From Myxococcales bacterium (GTDB lineage: Bacteria > Myxococcota > Myxococcia > Myxococcales > Myxococcaceae), in the NCBI GenBank assembly GCA_003153055.1, contig PMBV01000058.1:1-20731 (forward strand): a DNA stretch of 20,731 nucleotides. The letters run 5' to 3'. The notes under the pieces are model-generated. The model searched no databases. It was not told the origin of the DNA and worked only from the letters and a program-made list of their open reading frames with translations. Numbering within the stretch: the first letter of the stretch is position 1; each line of letters starts with the position of its first letter. Below, piece after piece: positions 1 to 7,213 of the stretch. The position numbers and the translations under genes are program-made.

Positions 1-132
1 CAGGTCGCGCTCTGCCACTTCGATGGCATGGCCCACGCTTGGGCCGGTGGCTTGGGCAAGACCAACTCCGACCCCAATCGTGAGAACGCCGCCGAGCTCG
101 CCTGGAAGTTCTGGAAGACGTACGCCTGGTGA
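1..132 (+). CDS. C-terminal end of a PHB-depolymerase/LpqC-like secreted esterase (partial)
   Basis: The frame is open from the first base to TGA at 130-132 and gives 43 residues ending FWKTYAW. The segment CHFDGMAHAWAGG resembles the end of poly(3-hydroxybutyrate) depolymerase or feruloyl-esterase-like alpha/beta hydrolases, where the catalytic His sits in a motif close to GxxHxWPGG and the protein finishes with a short helix such as FW-x-x-Y. In that reading the His of MAHAW would be the catalytic His. The nucleophile Ser and the Asp lie outside the window. The stop is only 3 nt from the stop of the kinase gene on the other strand, so the two genes converge with no room for a separate terminator. 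The family call rests on a short segment; another alpha/beta hydrolase is possible. Confidence 0.6.
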   Translation, partial: QVALCHFDGMAHAWAGGLGKTNSDPNRENAAELAWKFWKTYAW

Positions 133-135
133 GCG

Positions 136-2076
136 CTATTCGGCCGCCCTGAACTCGACTCGAGTGTCCTCGTTGGCGCGAACCGTGACGGTCTGGCTCT
201 GACGTCTCTGGGGGTGAATGAACTCGAGCTCGTAGGTTCCGGCGCGAAGGGTGAAGACCCGATTACCGAGCACCTCACCGAGGGTTCTCCCGCCCTCGTT
301 GACGACCGCGTAGGGCACGGCCTTCACCACCAGGCGGCCCATGCGCGAGGTCGGCCGTGCCGGTGCGTCGACCGCCGGCTTCGTGGCGCCCGCTCGCGTG
401 GCTGGCTCTTGGGGCTCTTCCTCCTTGGGGGCCTCCGGCTCGGGCACCGCGGTCGGCGGCGGCTCGATGGCGCGCGGCTCCGCGGGGGCCTTGGCCGGGA
501 GCGGTGACGGCTGGGCGTGGAGCGCGGGGGCCGCTGGCTCGACCTTGGTCACCTCGGCGGTGGCGGCGACCTCCTTGGGCGGGGGGCTGGGCCACACGGC
601 GAACGCGAGGCCCCCTCCGAGCACACCCAGGGCCACCACGCCGCCGACGACCAGGGGTACCACGGAGCGGCGCGGGAGCAGGGGCTCGTCCGTCGAAGGC
701 TCGTCCTCGTCGACGGGGTCAGGCGCCCGGACCTTGGAGCTCACCAGCACCGACGGCTCGGGGTACCGGTTGAAGCGCTGAGAAGTCGAGGACCCGGCCC
801 TGGCCGCGGGCATCTGTTGGGTGCCCATCTTCCCCCGCGACTGAATGGGCTCGGTGTCGCGCACCCGCGGGGCAACGCCCGAATCGTCACCCTCGGCCGT
901 CGGGGCGCGCACTGGCGTCGTCTTCCGGGCCGAACCGGAGCCCCCCGCGTCATCGCCCCGTTCCTCGATGACCGGGCCCGCCTTGCTCGGCCGCGGCGTC
1001 GCGCGCCGGCGCAGGGAGCTGGCCGGCGTCTGGGTCATGGCCTCGTTCGAGGCTTCACCTCGCTGCCCGAGGTAGAGCGTGTCGCCGGTGCCGAGGGCGT
1101 CGACGCTGGCGGGGATCTCGGGTGGCGGGCGCAGCGTGCTGTCAGAGGCGAGCTGGTATTCCTCCCGGAACATCGCCTGGAGGAACCGCGCCACCGAGGT
1201 GTCCTCCACGGTCTCGGCGCTCCGGAGCACGAAGGTCGCCAGCGCCCGCTCGGTTTCGGCGGCCGACTGGAACCGCTCTTCGAGCCTCCGCGAGAGGGCC
1301 TTCATCACCACGTCGGACAGCGCCTGCGGCACATCGGGGTTGAGCCGGCTGGGAGGCGCGATGAGGCTGTCTTGCACCGCCCGCAGCACGGCCACGTCGG
1401 AATCGCCGTCGAACAGCCTCCCGCCGGTGAGCATCTCCCACAGGACGATGCCGAGAGCGAAGACGTCGGTGCGGGCGTCGACCCGCTCGCCGCGCGACTG
1501 CTCGGGTGACATGTAGGCGAACTTGCCCTTCAACATGCCGGGCGCCGTCTGGGAGGTGGTGGCTTTGGCGATGCCGAAGTCGGTCAGCTTCACCGCCCCG
1601 TCGAACGACAGGAGCACGTTGTGGGGCGTCACGTCACGGTGCACCACGCCCAGACGGCGGCCGCCCTCGGACAGGCTGTGGGCGTACTGGAGGCCCCGGG
1701 CGACCTGGGCGCAGATCTCCGCCGCCAGGGTGGGAGGGAAGGGGACGCCGAGCTCGCGACAGCGCTTGCGGAGCTCCCAGAGCGACGCGCCGTGGACGTA
1801 CTCCATCGCGAGGAAGTAGCGCTCATCGTGCCGGCCAAAGTCGAAGATCTGCACGATGTTGGCGTGGTTCAGCCTCGAGGCCAGGCGGGCCTCGGCGATG
1901 AACATCTGCACGAATTGCTGGTCGTTGCTGAGGAACGACCGCACGACCTTGATGACCACGTCTTTGGCGAAGCCTTCGGCGCCCACGGCGCTGGCCAGGT
2001 AGATCTCGGCCATCCCGCCTTCGGCGAGCTTCTCCTTCACCAGATACCGGCCAACCGATGTGCCCGGTGCTAACAA
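136..2076 (-). CDS. Membrane-bound Ser/Thr protein kinase with C-terminal PEGA-like domain
   Basis: This is a 646-residue Hanks-type kinase that would phosphorylate Ser/Thr on unknown partners from the cytoplasmic face of the inner membrane. The kinase domain covers residues about 9-285: Gly-rich loop LAEGGMAEIYLA, Lys43 (VVIKVV), Glu62, catalytic loop HRDVTPHN with Asp148 and Asn153, DFG at 166-168, and SPEQ in place of APE. All key residues are present, so it should be active. A long Pro/Ala/Ser/charged linker (about 310-470) leads to one transmembrane helix (about 472-495), a Pro/Glu-rich stalk, and a beta-rich segment (579-646) resembling a PEGA domain, which would be outside the cytoplasm. 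The start is TTG at 2076: the frame has an upstream TAA and no other start codon before the Gly-rich loop, and GAGGGG lies 12 nt upstream. The gene is divergent from a PEGA protein gene. Confidence 0.93.
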   Translation of the reverse strand: MLAPGTSVGRYLVKEKLAEGGMAEIYLASAVGAEGFAKDVVIKVVRSFLSNDQQFVQMFIAEARLASRLNHANIVQIFDFGRHDERYFLAMEYVHGASLWELRKRCRELGVPFPPTLAAEICAQVARGLQYAHSLSEGGRRLGVVHRDVTPHNVLLSFDGAVKLTDFGIAKATTSQTAPGMLKGKFAYMSPEQSRGERVDARTDVFALGIVLWEMLTGGRLFDGDSDVAVLRAVQDSLIAPPSRLNPDVPQALSDVVMKALSRRLEERFQSAAETERALATFVLRSAETVEDTSVARFLQAMFREEYQLASDSTLRPPPEIPASVDALGTGDTLYLGQRGEASNEAMTQTPASSLRRRATPRPSKAGPVIEERGDDAGGSGSARKTTPVRAPTAEGDDSGVAPRVRDTEPIQSRGKMGTQQMPAARAGSSTSQRFNRYPEPSVLVSSKVRAPDPVDEDEPSTDEPLLPRRSVVPLVVGGVVALGVLGGGLAFAVWPSPPPKEVAATAEVTKVEPAAPALHAQPSPLPAKAPAEPRAIEPPPTAVPEPEAPKEEEPQEPATRAGATKPAVDAPARPTSRMGRLVVKAVPYAVVNEGGRTLGEVLGNRVFTLRAGTYELEFIHPQRRQSQTVTVRANEDTRVEFRAAE

Positions 2077-2105
2077 AGTCGCAACCCGCCCCTCGAAGAA
2101 GCCTG

Positions 2106-2135
2106 TTTATAGGGCCATTCTTCCATTCACTTCAA
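2106..2135 (-). promoter_or_regulatory. Candidate sigma70-type promoter for the kinase gene
   Basis: Read on the minus strand, TTGAAG (2130-2135) and TATAAA (2106-2111) are separated by 18 nt. These are 4/6 and 5/6 matches to the -35 and -10 consensus. Transcription would start near 2099, about 20-25 nt before the TTG start at 2076. The 87-nt gap between the two divergent genes is visibly more AT-rich than its surroundings. I see no equally good promoter for the plus-strand gene. Confidence 0.5.
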
Positions 2136-2163
2136 CCGCGCTCCTACGCTAAGCCGCTGCGCC

Positions 2164-3612
2164 ATGCGAGCGATGCTGGCGGTGGTGGTGCTTGGGCTGG
2201 GTGCTTCGGCCCTGGCCGAGCGGAAGACGTTGGTAGTGGGGGCGGGTGATTGTCGCGACACCGTGCTCCTCGGCAGCGTGAGGGACTTCCAAGAGCTGGC
2301 CCGAGGTCTGCTCCGCGCCGGGCTGCTCGAGCACGACGAGGTGCTCAACCGGGTGCGGCCGCAGCCGACGCGGAGCCTCGAGGATCTCCAGCGCCAGGTC
2401 GAGACGGCCCGGTCGCTCCTCTACAACGGGCAGAACGAGCGGTCTCTCGAGGTGGTGCGCGACGCCTTGGCTGGCCTCGAGCGCGCCTCTCCCGAGGTGG
2501 GGCCCTGGCCGACCACCGCCGCGGCCCTTATGTTGCTCTCGCAGCTCGAGAAGAACCTCGAGCACCCGAAGGACTCCACCGAGGCTTTTCGGCGCATCCT
2601 CCGGGTCGACCCGATGTACCGCGCCGATGCCGACGCGTGGCCGCCGAGCACCGTGCGAGCCGTCGACGCCGTGCGCAAGGAACTCCAGCGGTCAAAGCGG
2701 GCGGTCCTCGAGGTGACGTCGTCGACTGGGCCCGGCGCGCAGGTCTTTCTCGATGGGCGGGAGGTCGGCAAGACGCCGTTGAGGCTCGAGCTGCCGGTGG
2801 GCGCGTACCGTCTGGCGCTGATGGCACAAGGAGAGGTGTCGTTCCCCAAGGTGGTGAACCTGGTCCGCGACGAAGCGGTGCAGGTCGACCTCGCCTTCGA
2901 GGGCAGCCTGACGGCCCAGGTGCCCCTCTGCCTGAACGGCGACGACTCGCGCGCGCTGAGGCTCGCCATGGCGGTGGACGCCGACCGCCTGGTGGTGCTG
3001 CGCAACGCGGCGCAAAAGGGCAACCCGTTCTACGTGAACGGCCTGCTCTACGACGTCGATCGCGGCGAGCGCGTGCGCAACGCCGGAATCAGGCCGGAGC
3101 AGCTCCGAGACCTGATGATGTACCTCTTCACGGGCAAGCCAGACATCTCTCGCGCTGGGCCAGCGACGGAGGTCTCGAAGGCAGAGCCCTCGCTCCCGGC
3201 CACCAACTCGTCTGGCCCGCCACCGCCCCCGCCGCCGCTGGTTCAGTCGAGTGGCCCGTCGATGAGCCTGGGGCGGATCCTCAGCTTCGTGGCGGTGGGC
3301 GTGGGCGTCGCCGCGGGTGTCGGAGGTGGAGTCGTCTACGCCCTGGGCGACGGGGCTCGAACCGATTTCGCGGCAGCCAAGCGGGCCGACGGCCGGTTGC
3401 CCGATTCGAGCAGCCCGGTCTTTCCCACCTCGGTCGACCTGATGACGAGGGTGGACCTCAACCAGGAAGTGGCCTTCACCTTGATGGGTGTTGGGGCTGG
3501 AGCCATCGCAGCCGGGCTGGTCGGCATCGTGCTTTACCCGGCGAGCACGTCAACCGTCGCCGTGGTCCCGACGCGTTCGGGAGCCAGCCTGACTCTCAGC
3601 GGCTCGTTCTGA
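2164..3612 (+). CDS. Secreted/membrane PEGA-domain protein with TPR-like N-terminal region
   Basis: The protein has 482 residues. Residues 1-18 form a short signal peptide (MRAMLAVVVLGLGASALA). Residues about 70-175 are helical and Arg/Leu-rich, including AFRRILRVDPMYRADADAWPP, which is typical of a degenerate TPR (tetratricopeptide) before a PEGA domain. The PEGA domain is at about 180-246, with the pattern VFLDGREVGKTPLRLELPVGAYRL. A Pro-rich linker (SGPPPPPPP, about 350-359) precedes two hydrophobic segments (about 371-395 and 434-460), and the protein ends SLTLSGSF. The molecular role is unknown; PEGA domains are usually extracytoplasmic and linked to surface layers or kinases. The start at ATG 2164 lacks a clear Shine-Dalgarno sequence, and ATG 2173 would shorten the signal peptide. 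The protein shares a PEGA-type fold with the divergent kinase, so both may act at the same envelope site (inference). Confidence 0.8.
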   Translation: MRAMLAVVVLGLGASALAERKTLVVGAGDCRDTVLLGSVRDFQELARGLLRAGLLEHDEVLNRVRPQPTRSLEDLQRQVETARSLLYNGQNERSLEVVRDALAGLERASPEVGPWPTTAAALMLLSQLEKNLEHPKDSTEAFRRILRVDPMYRADADAWPPSTVRAVDAVRKELQRSKRAVLEVTSSTGPGAQVFLDGREVGKTPLRLELPVGAYRLALMAQGEVSFPKVVNLVRDEAVQVDLAFEGSLTAQVPLCLNGDDSRALRLAMAVDADRLVVLRNAAQKGNPFYVNGLLYDVDRGERVRNAGIRPEQLRDLMMYLFTGKPDISRAGPATEVSKAEPSLPATNSSGPPPPPPPLVQSSGPSMSLGRILSFVAVGVGVAAGVGGGVVYALGDGARTDFAAAKRADGRLPDSSSPVFPTSVDLMTRVDLNQEVAFTLMGVGAGAIAAGLVGIVLYPASTSTVAVVPTRSGASLTLSGSF

Positions 3613-3618
3613 GGGCTG

Positions 3619-3870
3619 CTACTTGACGAAGATTCGACGGAGCATGGCCAGCACTCCGTTGTTGTTGGTGGACTTGAGCTCGTCGACCTTGACCGACTGG
3701 TGCGAACCCGGAGCGTTGGGGGTGAGGGTCTCCTTGTTCTTGATGGCCTCCTTCCGCGACGGTTCGAGTGACATGGTGCTGAACTCGTCTTCGCCTTCGT
3801 AGGCGACCTGGGCGCGAGGTCGACCGCCGGAGCCACCCGAAGACGAGCCAGTGGGGAGTTTCGGAGCCAT
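3619..3870 (-). CDS. Small conserved-looking hypothetical protein (83 aa)
   Basis: The 83-residue product starts MAPKLPTGSSSGGSGGRP and ends with an amphipathic basic tail, VLAMLRRIFVK. The middle is charged (YEGEDEFSTMSLEPSRKEAIKNKETL). There is no signal peptide or transmembrane segment and I do not recognise the family. AAGGTG precedes ATG 3870 by 6 nt. The gene converges on the PEGA gene with a 6-nt gap and is divergent from the DUF4398 lipoprotein gene. I prefer this frame over the two longer overlapping minus-strand frames because its composition is protein-like (Glu, Lys, Asn, Met) whereas theirs is Arg/Ser/Pro-rich shadow sequence. Confidence 0.6.
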   Translation of the reverse strand: MAPKLPTGSSSGGSGGRPRAQVAYEGEDEFSTMSLEPSRKEAIKNKETLTPNAPGSHQSVKVDELKSTNNNGVLAMLRRIFVK

Positions 3871-3971
3871 GGAGGCACCTTACGAGTCGAGGCTCCTTCG
3901 TTGCAAATGCCGAGGACAAGTGCCCAAAAGGATTGACGCATTCAACCACGCATGGGAGCGTATTCGGGCTC

Positions 3972-4313
3972 ATGTCAGCTCGAGAGGAAACCCTGAAAGC
4001 GGCGGTGCTGCTGGTGGGGGCGATGGTCAGCGTCTCATGCGGGCCCATTCAGTCGACGGCTATCCTCTTCGACACCGAGACGATGCTCGAGGCGGCGCGC
4101 ACGGCGCAGGCGGAGAAGCTGGCGCCCTACGAGTGGACGGCGGCCAAGCTGTACCTCGCCAAGTCGAAGGAAGAGATCGGCTCCTCGGAGTACGAGGTCG
4201 CCGTTGGCTACGGGAGGAAGGCGTTGGACTTTGCCACGCGGGCCAGAGACGTGGCGATGAAGGGTGGTCGCAGGGGTGATACGAGCAGCCAGCCGACGGT
4301 AGGGCCGCGATGA
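3972..4313 (+). CDS. DUF4398-type small lipoprotein
   Basis: From ATG 3972 the product has 113 residues. The signal region is KAAVLLVGAMVSVSC, with a likely lipidated Cys followed by GP; Ser at -3 is not canonical, so lipidation is probable but not certain. The mature part is two helices, EAARTAQAEKLAPYEWTAAK and then AKSKEEIGSSEYEVAVGYGR, which is the DUF4398 pattern (a helical hairpin with APYE-Y motifs). An upstream TTG at 3933 would add 13 residues with no signal-like character, and its AAGGA is too close. ATG 3972 has GGGAG 13 nt upstream. The stop overlaps the next gene's start as ATGA (4310-4313), so the two are translationally coupled and probably act together at the envelope. Confidence 0.82.
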   Translation: MSAREETLKAAVLLVGAMVSVSCGPIQSTAILFDTETMLEAARTAQAEKLAPYEWTAAKLYLAKSKEEIGSSEYEVAVGYGRKALDFATRARDVAMKGGRRGDTSSQPTVGPR

Positions 4314-5497
4314 GTCGAGGGACCTTTGGGTGGTCGAGCGCGCTGGTGATGGTGGCGACGGCTTGCCACACGGGCCCCTCGATTCGAGCCAGCGCCGACG
4401 TGGTGAAGACGGACATCGAGCGGGCGCGGCGCAACAACGCCATCCGCTGTGCTCCGCGAGAGTTGGCCACTGCCGAGGCCAGTTTGGACTTCGTGACTGG
4501 CGAGCTCGACGAGGGAGACTCGGAGCGGGCCTTCGAGCACCTGACCCAGGCGGACTCGGCGGCGAAGAAGGCGCTGGCGCTGTCGAGAGACTGCGCGCCC
4601 AAGCAGGTGGTGGTGAAGGAGGACCCGCGGCCGGTGGTGAAAATCGAAGAGACGGACACCGACGGTGATGGAGTGCTCGACAAGGACGATCAATGCCCGT
4701 CGCTGCCCGGCCCGGCCGACAACAAGGGCTGTCCGCGGGAGGCGCCGAGGGACCGAGACGGCGACGGCATTCCTGACGATGTGGACAAGTGTCCTGACCA
4801 GAAGGAAGACTTCGACGGCTTCGAGGACGACGACGGGTGTCCCGACCCCGACAACGATCACGATGGCATCATCGACTCCTCCGACAGGTGCCCCAACGAG
4901 GCAGGGCCGATGCAGAACTTCGGGTGTCCGGTGCTCGACCGCGACGGTGACGGCATTCCCGACGATCAAGACAAGTGCCCCAACGAGCCGGAGGACAAGG
5001 ACGGCTTCCAGGACGAAGACGGCTGCCCGGATCTCGACAACGATGGTGATGGCATTCCCGACGACCGCGACGAGTGCCCCAACCAGCCGGGGCCGGTGGA
5101 GAACAAGGGGTGCCCGCGGCCGTACTCGCTGGTGACGGTCACCAAGGACCGGATCGAGATTAAGAAGCAGATCAAGTTCGCCACGGGCAGCGCGAAGCTG
5201 GTGGGTGCCGAGAGCGAGAAGATCCTCGATGAGGTTGCGCGGGCGCTCAGCGACAACAAGCAGATCAAGAAGATCCGCGTCGAGGGCCACACCGATTCCG
5301 TGGGCGACGACGCGGCGAACCTGAGGCTGTCGCAGAACCGGGCGAACGCGGTGATGAGCGGGCTCATCAAGCGGAAGATCGACCCCTCGAGGATGGAGGC
5401 GGTGGGCTTCGGAGAGACGCGGCCGGTGGCGTCGAACTCCACCGCCAGCGGCCGGGCCGAGAACCGGCGCACCGAGTTCAACATCATGGAGCAGTGA
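4310..5497 (+). CDS. OmpA-family lipoprotein with DUF4398-like region and thrombospondin type 3 repeats
   Basis: The protein has 395 residues. Residues 1-19 form a lipoprotein-like signal (ALVMVATAC, Cys19). Residues about 28-92 are a DUF4398-like helical segment with a Cys pair (C47, C95). Residues about 115-270 hold acidic calcium-binding TSP3 repeats: DTDGDGVLDKDDQCP, DRDGDGIPDDVDKCP, DNDHDGIIDSSDRCP, DRDGDGIPDDQDKCP and DNDGDGIPDDRDECP, interspersed with KGCP and DGCP. Residues about 283-393 are an OmpA C-terminal peptidoglycan-binding domain, with EGHTDSVGDD (Asp329) and LSQNRANAV (Arg344) as the predicted diaminopimelate contacts. The likely role is to link the outer membrane to peptidoglycan through a calcium-stiffened rod. 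It is the second gene of the operon and overlaps the DUF4398 gene by 4 nt. Confidence 0.93.
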   Translation: MSRGTFGWSSALVMVATACHTGPSIRASADVVKTDIERARRNNAIRCAPRELATAEASLDFVTGELDEGDSERAFEHLTQADSAAKKALALSRDCAPKQVVVKEDPRPVVKIEETDTDGDGVLDKDDQCPSLPGPADNKGCPREAPRDRDGDGIPDDVDKCPDQKEDFDGFEDDDGCPDPDNDHDGIIDSSDRCPNEAGPMQNFGCPVLDRDGDGIPDDQDKCPNEPEDKDGFQDEDGCPDLDNDGDGIPDDRDECPNQPGPVENKGCPRPYSLVTVTKDRIEIKKQIKFATGSAKLVGAESEKILDEVARALSDNKQIKKIRVEGHTDSVGDDAANLRLSQNRANAVMSGLIKRKIDPSRMEAVGFGETRPVASNSTASGRAENRRTEFNIMEQ

Positions 5498-5501
5498 CAA
5501 C

Positions 5502-5553
5502 CGACAACTTAGTTGTCGCGATCAGACGCCGATTCGCGACGACTAAGTTGTCG
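5502..5553. repeat. Nested inverted repeat between convergent genes (possible bidirectional terminator)
   Basis: Two 19-nt arms, 5502-5520 and 5535-5553, are inverted copies with one mismatch around a 14-nt loop. Each arm is also a dyad in itself: the left contains CGACAAC-TTA-GTTGTCG (perfect 7-bp stem) and the right CGACGAC-TAA-GTTGTCG (one G-T pair). The element lies between the stops of the OmpA gene and of the last gene of the minus-strand operon, where a shared terminator is expected. There is no T-tract, so a Rho-independent terminator is not proven. A REP-like element or a protein site are alternatives. Confidence 0.6.
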
Positions 5554-5558
5554 CCCGC

Positions 5559-6395
5559 TCAGGAACGAACCCTCGACTGTTGGGCTCCCTGCCCAGCCTC
5601 ACGGTCGATGGACGCGATGGCCGGGAGCTGATTCGAGATGAGCACCTCGGCGTCCTTCACGCTCTGCTGAACCGCGTCGACTCCGGTGAGCAGATCATCG
5701 AGCTGCTCGGTGAGCGCCTCGGGGCTCGTCATCGTCAGCGCCTGGTCTCGCAAGAGCCGCACCGAGTTCTCGATGAGGTTCATCTGCCCCCGGGCCCGCG
5801 CGAGGAAGAGCTCGATGTCCTTGATGGTGGCGAGCCGCTTCTTCAACACCTCGGCGTTCTTCTGGGCCAGCTCTCGCACCCCCGGGTCGCTCATCTTCTG
5901 GGCGATGGTCTCCTGCGCCTTCAATTGCCGGTCGAGCTCACGCAGATCCACCGCCTGGAGGTACGTCTCGGCCCTCCGGCACGCGTGCGCCAGCTTCACG
6001 AAGCTCTGGTGCAGCTGAGACAGCTTCTCGAGCTCGGTCTGGAGGAGGATGGCTTGGAAGCTGGGGTTGTTGGCCATGTCGCGCTCCACCTCGCGGCGGA
6101 GCTCGTCGAGGGCCTTGGCCCGCTGCCATTCACGCTCGGGCAACTCGGCCATCAGCTCGTCGACTCGCTTTCGGTCGGCCTTCTCGCGCTCTTTGCGGTT
6201 GGCCTCCCGCACGGCCCGCTGAAAGGGACTCAGATCTGGCCCCAGCACCAGCCACAAGGCCTCGATACCCGCCGCGCCCGCGCCGATGAGCCAATCGCCG
6301 GTCGCCAGCGACGCGAACGCCGCGCCGATGAGCAGGCTCAGGTTGTACGCGTTGAGGAAGGCGGCCTTGAGGTAGTTGGGTGCGTCGCTTGCCAT
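5559..6395 (-). CDS. Two-TM, coiled-coil membrane protein; last gene of ABC operon
   Basis: The 278-residue protein is of unknown family. Residues about 12-31 and 33-52 are hydrophobic (NLSLLIGAAFASLATG, WLIGAGAAGIEALWLVLG) and would form a membrane hairpin. From about residue 57 to 255 it is almost entirely charged helix (ANRKEREKADRKRVDELMAE, then LREVERDM, ELEKLSQLHQ and RQLKAQETIAQKM), so it is a long cytoplasmic coiled coil. Its ATG overlaps the ATPase stop by one base (TGATG, 6393-6397), so translation is coupled to the transporter. No enzymatic motif is visible. It may be an adaptor that attaches the transporter to a cytoplasmic or membrane partner; this is inference from topology and operon position. 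Confidence 0.82.
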   Translation of the reverse strand: MASDAPNYLKAAFLNAYNLSLLIGAAFASLATGDWLIGAGAAGIEALWLVLGPDLSPFQRAVREANRKEREKADRKRVDELMAELPEREWQRAKALDELRREVERDMANNPSFQAILLQTELEKLSQLHQSFVKLAHACRRAETYLQAVDLRELDRQLKAQETIAQKMSDPGVRELAQKNAEVLKKRLATIKDIELFLARARGQMNLIENSVRLLRDQALTMTSPEALTEQLDDLLTGVDAVQQSVKDAEVLISNQLPAIASIDREAGQGAQQSRVRS

Positions 6396-7213
6396 CAGAG
6401 GCCCACCCGAATGTTACCCTGGACCTTCGAGGCGTGCAGCAGCTCCATCACCTGCTCCTGCACCCGCTTGAACTCCGGCGACCGCTTCACCGAGGCCTCG
6501 CGAGATTCGAAGAACGGCACGTCGATGCGATGCAGCACCCGGGCGGGTCGGTGGGACAAGACGAAGATGACGTCAGCCAGGTACACCGCCTCTTCCACGT
6601 CGTGGGTGACGAAGAGCACTGTGTTGTCCTGAGCTCGCAGCACGTCGAGGATCAACGTCTGCATGCCCCAGCGAGTCTGCGGGTCCAAGGCTCCGAAGGG
6701 CTCATCCATCAGCACCAGCTTCGGGCGGTTGATGAGCGTTCGCGCGATGGCCACCCGCTGCTTCATGCCACCCGAGAGCTGCCGGGGGAGCGAATCGGCG
6801 AAGTCCTTGAGCCCCACTTGCTCCACGATGGCCGCGGCTTGCTCGTGCCGGGCCGCCTTGTCCACGCCCTTGAGCTCGAGGCCGTACTCGACGTTTCGGC
6901 GCACCGAGCGCCAGGCGAAGCTGGTGTAGCTCTGAAACACCATGCCTCGATCGGCCCCCGTGCCCTGCACCGGCTGCCCGTCGAGCAAAATCTGCCCCGA
7001 GTCGGGCTGGAGCAGCCCCGCCACCGCCTTCAAGATGGTGCTCTTCCCGCAGCCCGACGGGCCGAGGAACACCGCCAGCTCGCCCACCCCGGGCTTGTTC
7101 GCCACCGAGAGGCTGATGTCTTGCACCGCTTGCACCGTCTGGCCCTGGCGATCGGTGTAGCTGATGAAGAGGTCCTTGAGCTCCAACTTGGGCACCGCGG
7201 TGGGCTCAGACAT
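6395..7213 (-). CDS. ABC transporter ATP-binding protein, nitrate/sulfonate/taurine (SsuB/TauB/NrtD) family
   Basis: From ATG 7213 the product has 272 residues, the usual length for the family. Walker A is GPSGCGKS (51-58), the Q-loop is VFQ with Gln94, the signature is LSGGM (146-150), Walker B with catalytic Glu is VLMDE (167-171), the D-loop is GALD and the H-loop His is His204 (VTHDVEEA). All catalytic residues are intact, so it should hydrolyse ATP on the cytoplasmic face of the permease. An in-frame ATG at 7231 exists, but GGAGGG (7220-7225) sits 6 nt ahead of ATG 7213 and would be inside the longer version, so 7213 is chosen. The start overlaps the permease stop by 8 nt. The substrate cannot be read from the ATPase. 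Confidence 0.95.
   Translation of the reverse strand: MSEPTAVPKLELKDLFISYTDRQGQTVQAVQDISLSVANKPGVGELAVFLGPSGCGKSTILKAVAGLLQPDSGQILLDGQPVQGTGADRGMVFQSYTSFAWRSVRRNVEYGLELKGVDKAARHEQAAAIVEQVGLKDFADSLPRQLSGGMKQRVAIARTLINRPKLVLMDEPFGALDPQTRWGMQTLILDVLRAQDNTVLFVTHDVEEAVYLADVIFVLSHRPARVLHRIDVPFFESREASVKRSPEFKRVQEQVMELLHASKVQGNIRVGL

Noticed and set aside
2250..3626. Plus-strand open frame of 458 codons overlapping the PEGA gene
   Set aside because: Arg/Ala/Gly/Pro-rich shadow in another frame, without motifs. The PEGA frame has a signal peptide and domain.
4208..5500. Minus-strand open frame of 430 codons opposite the OmpA gene
   Set aside because: It is the complement of the acidic TSP3 repeats, giving low-information Val/Leu/Arg/His text. 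The plus strand has clear OmpA and TSP3 motifs.
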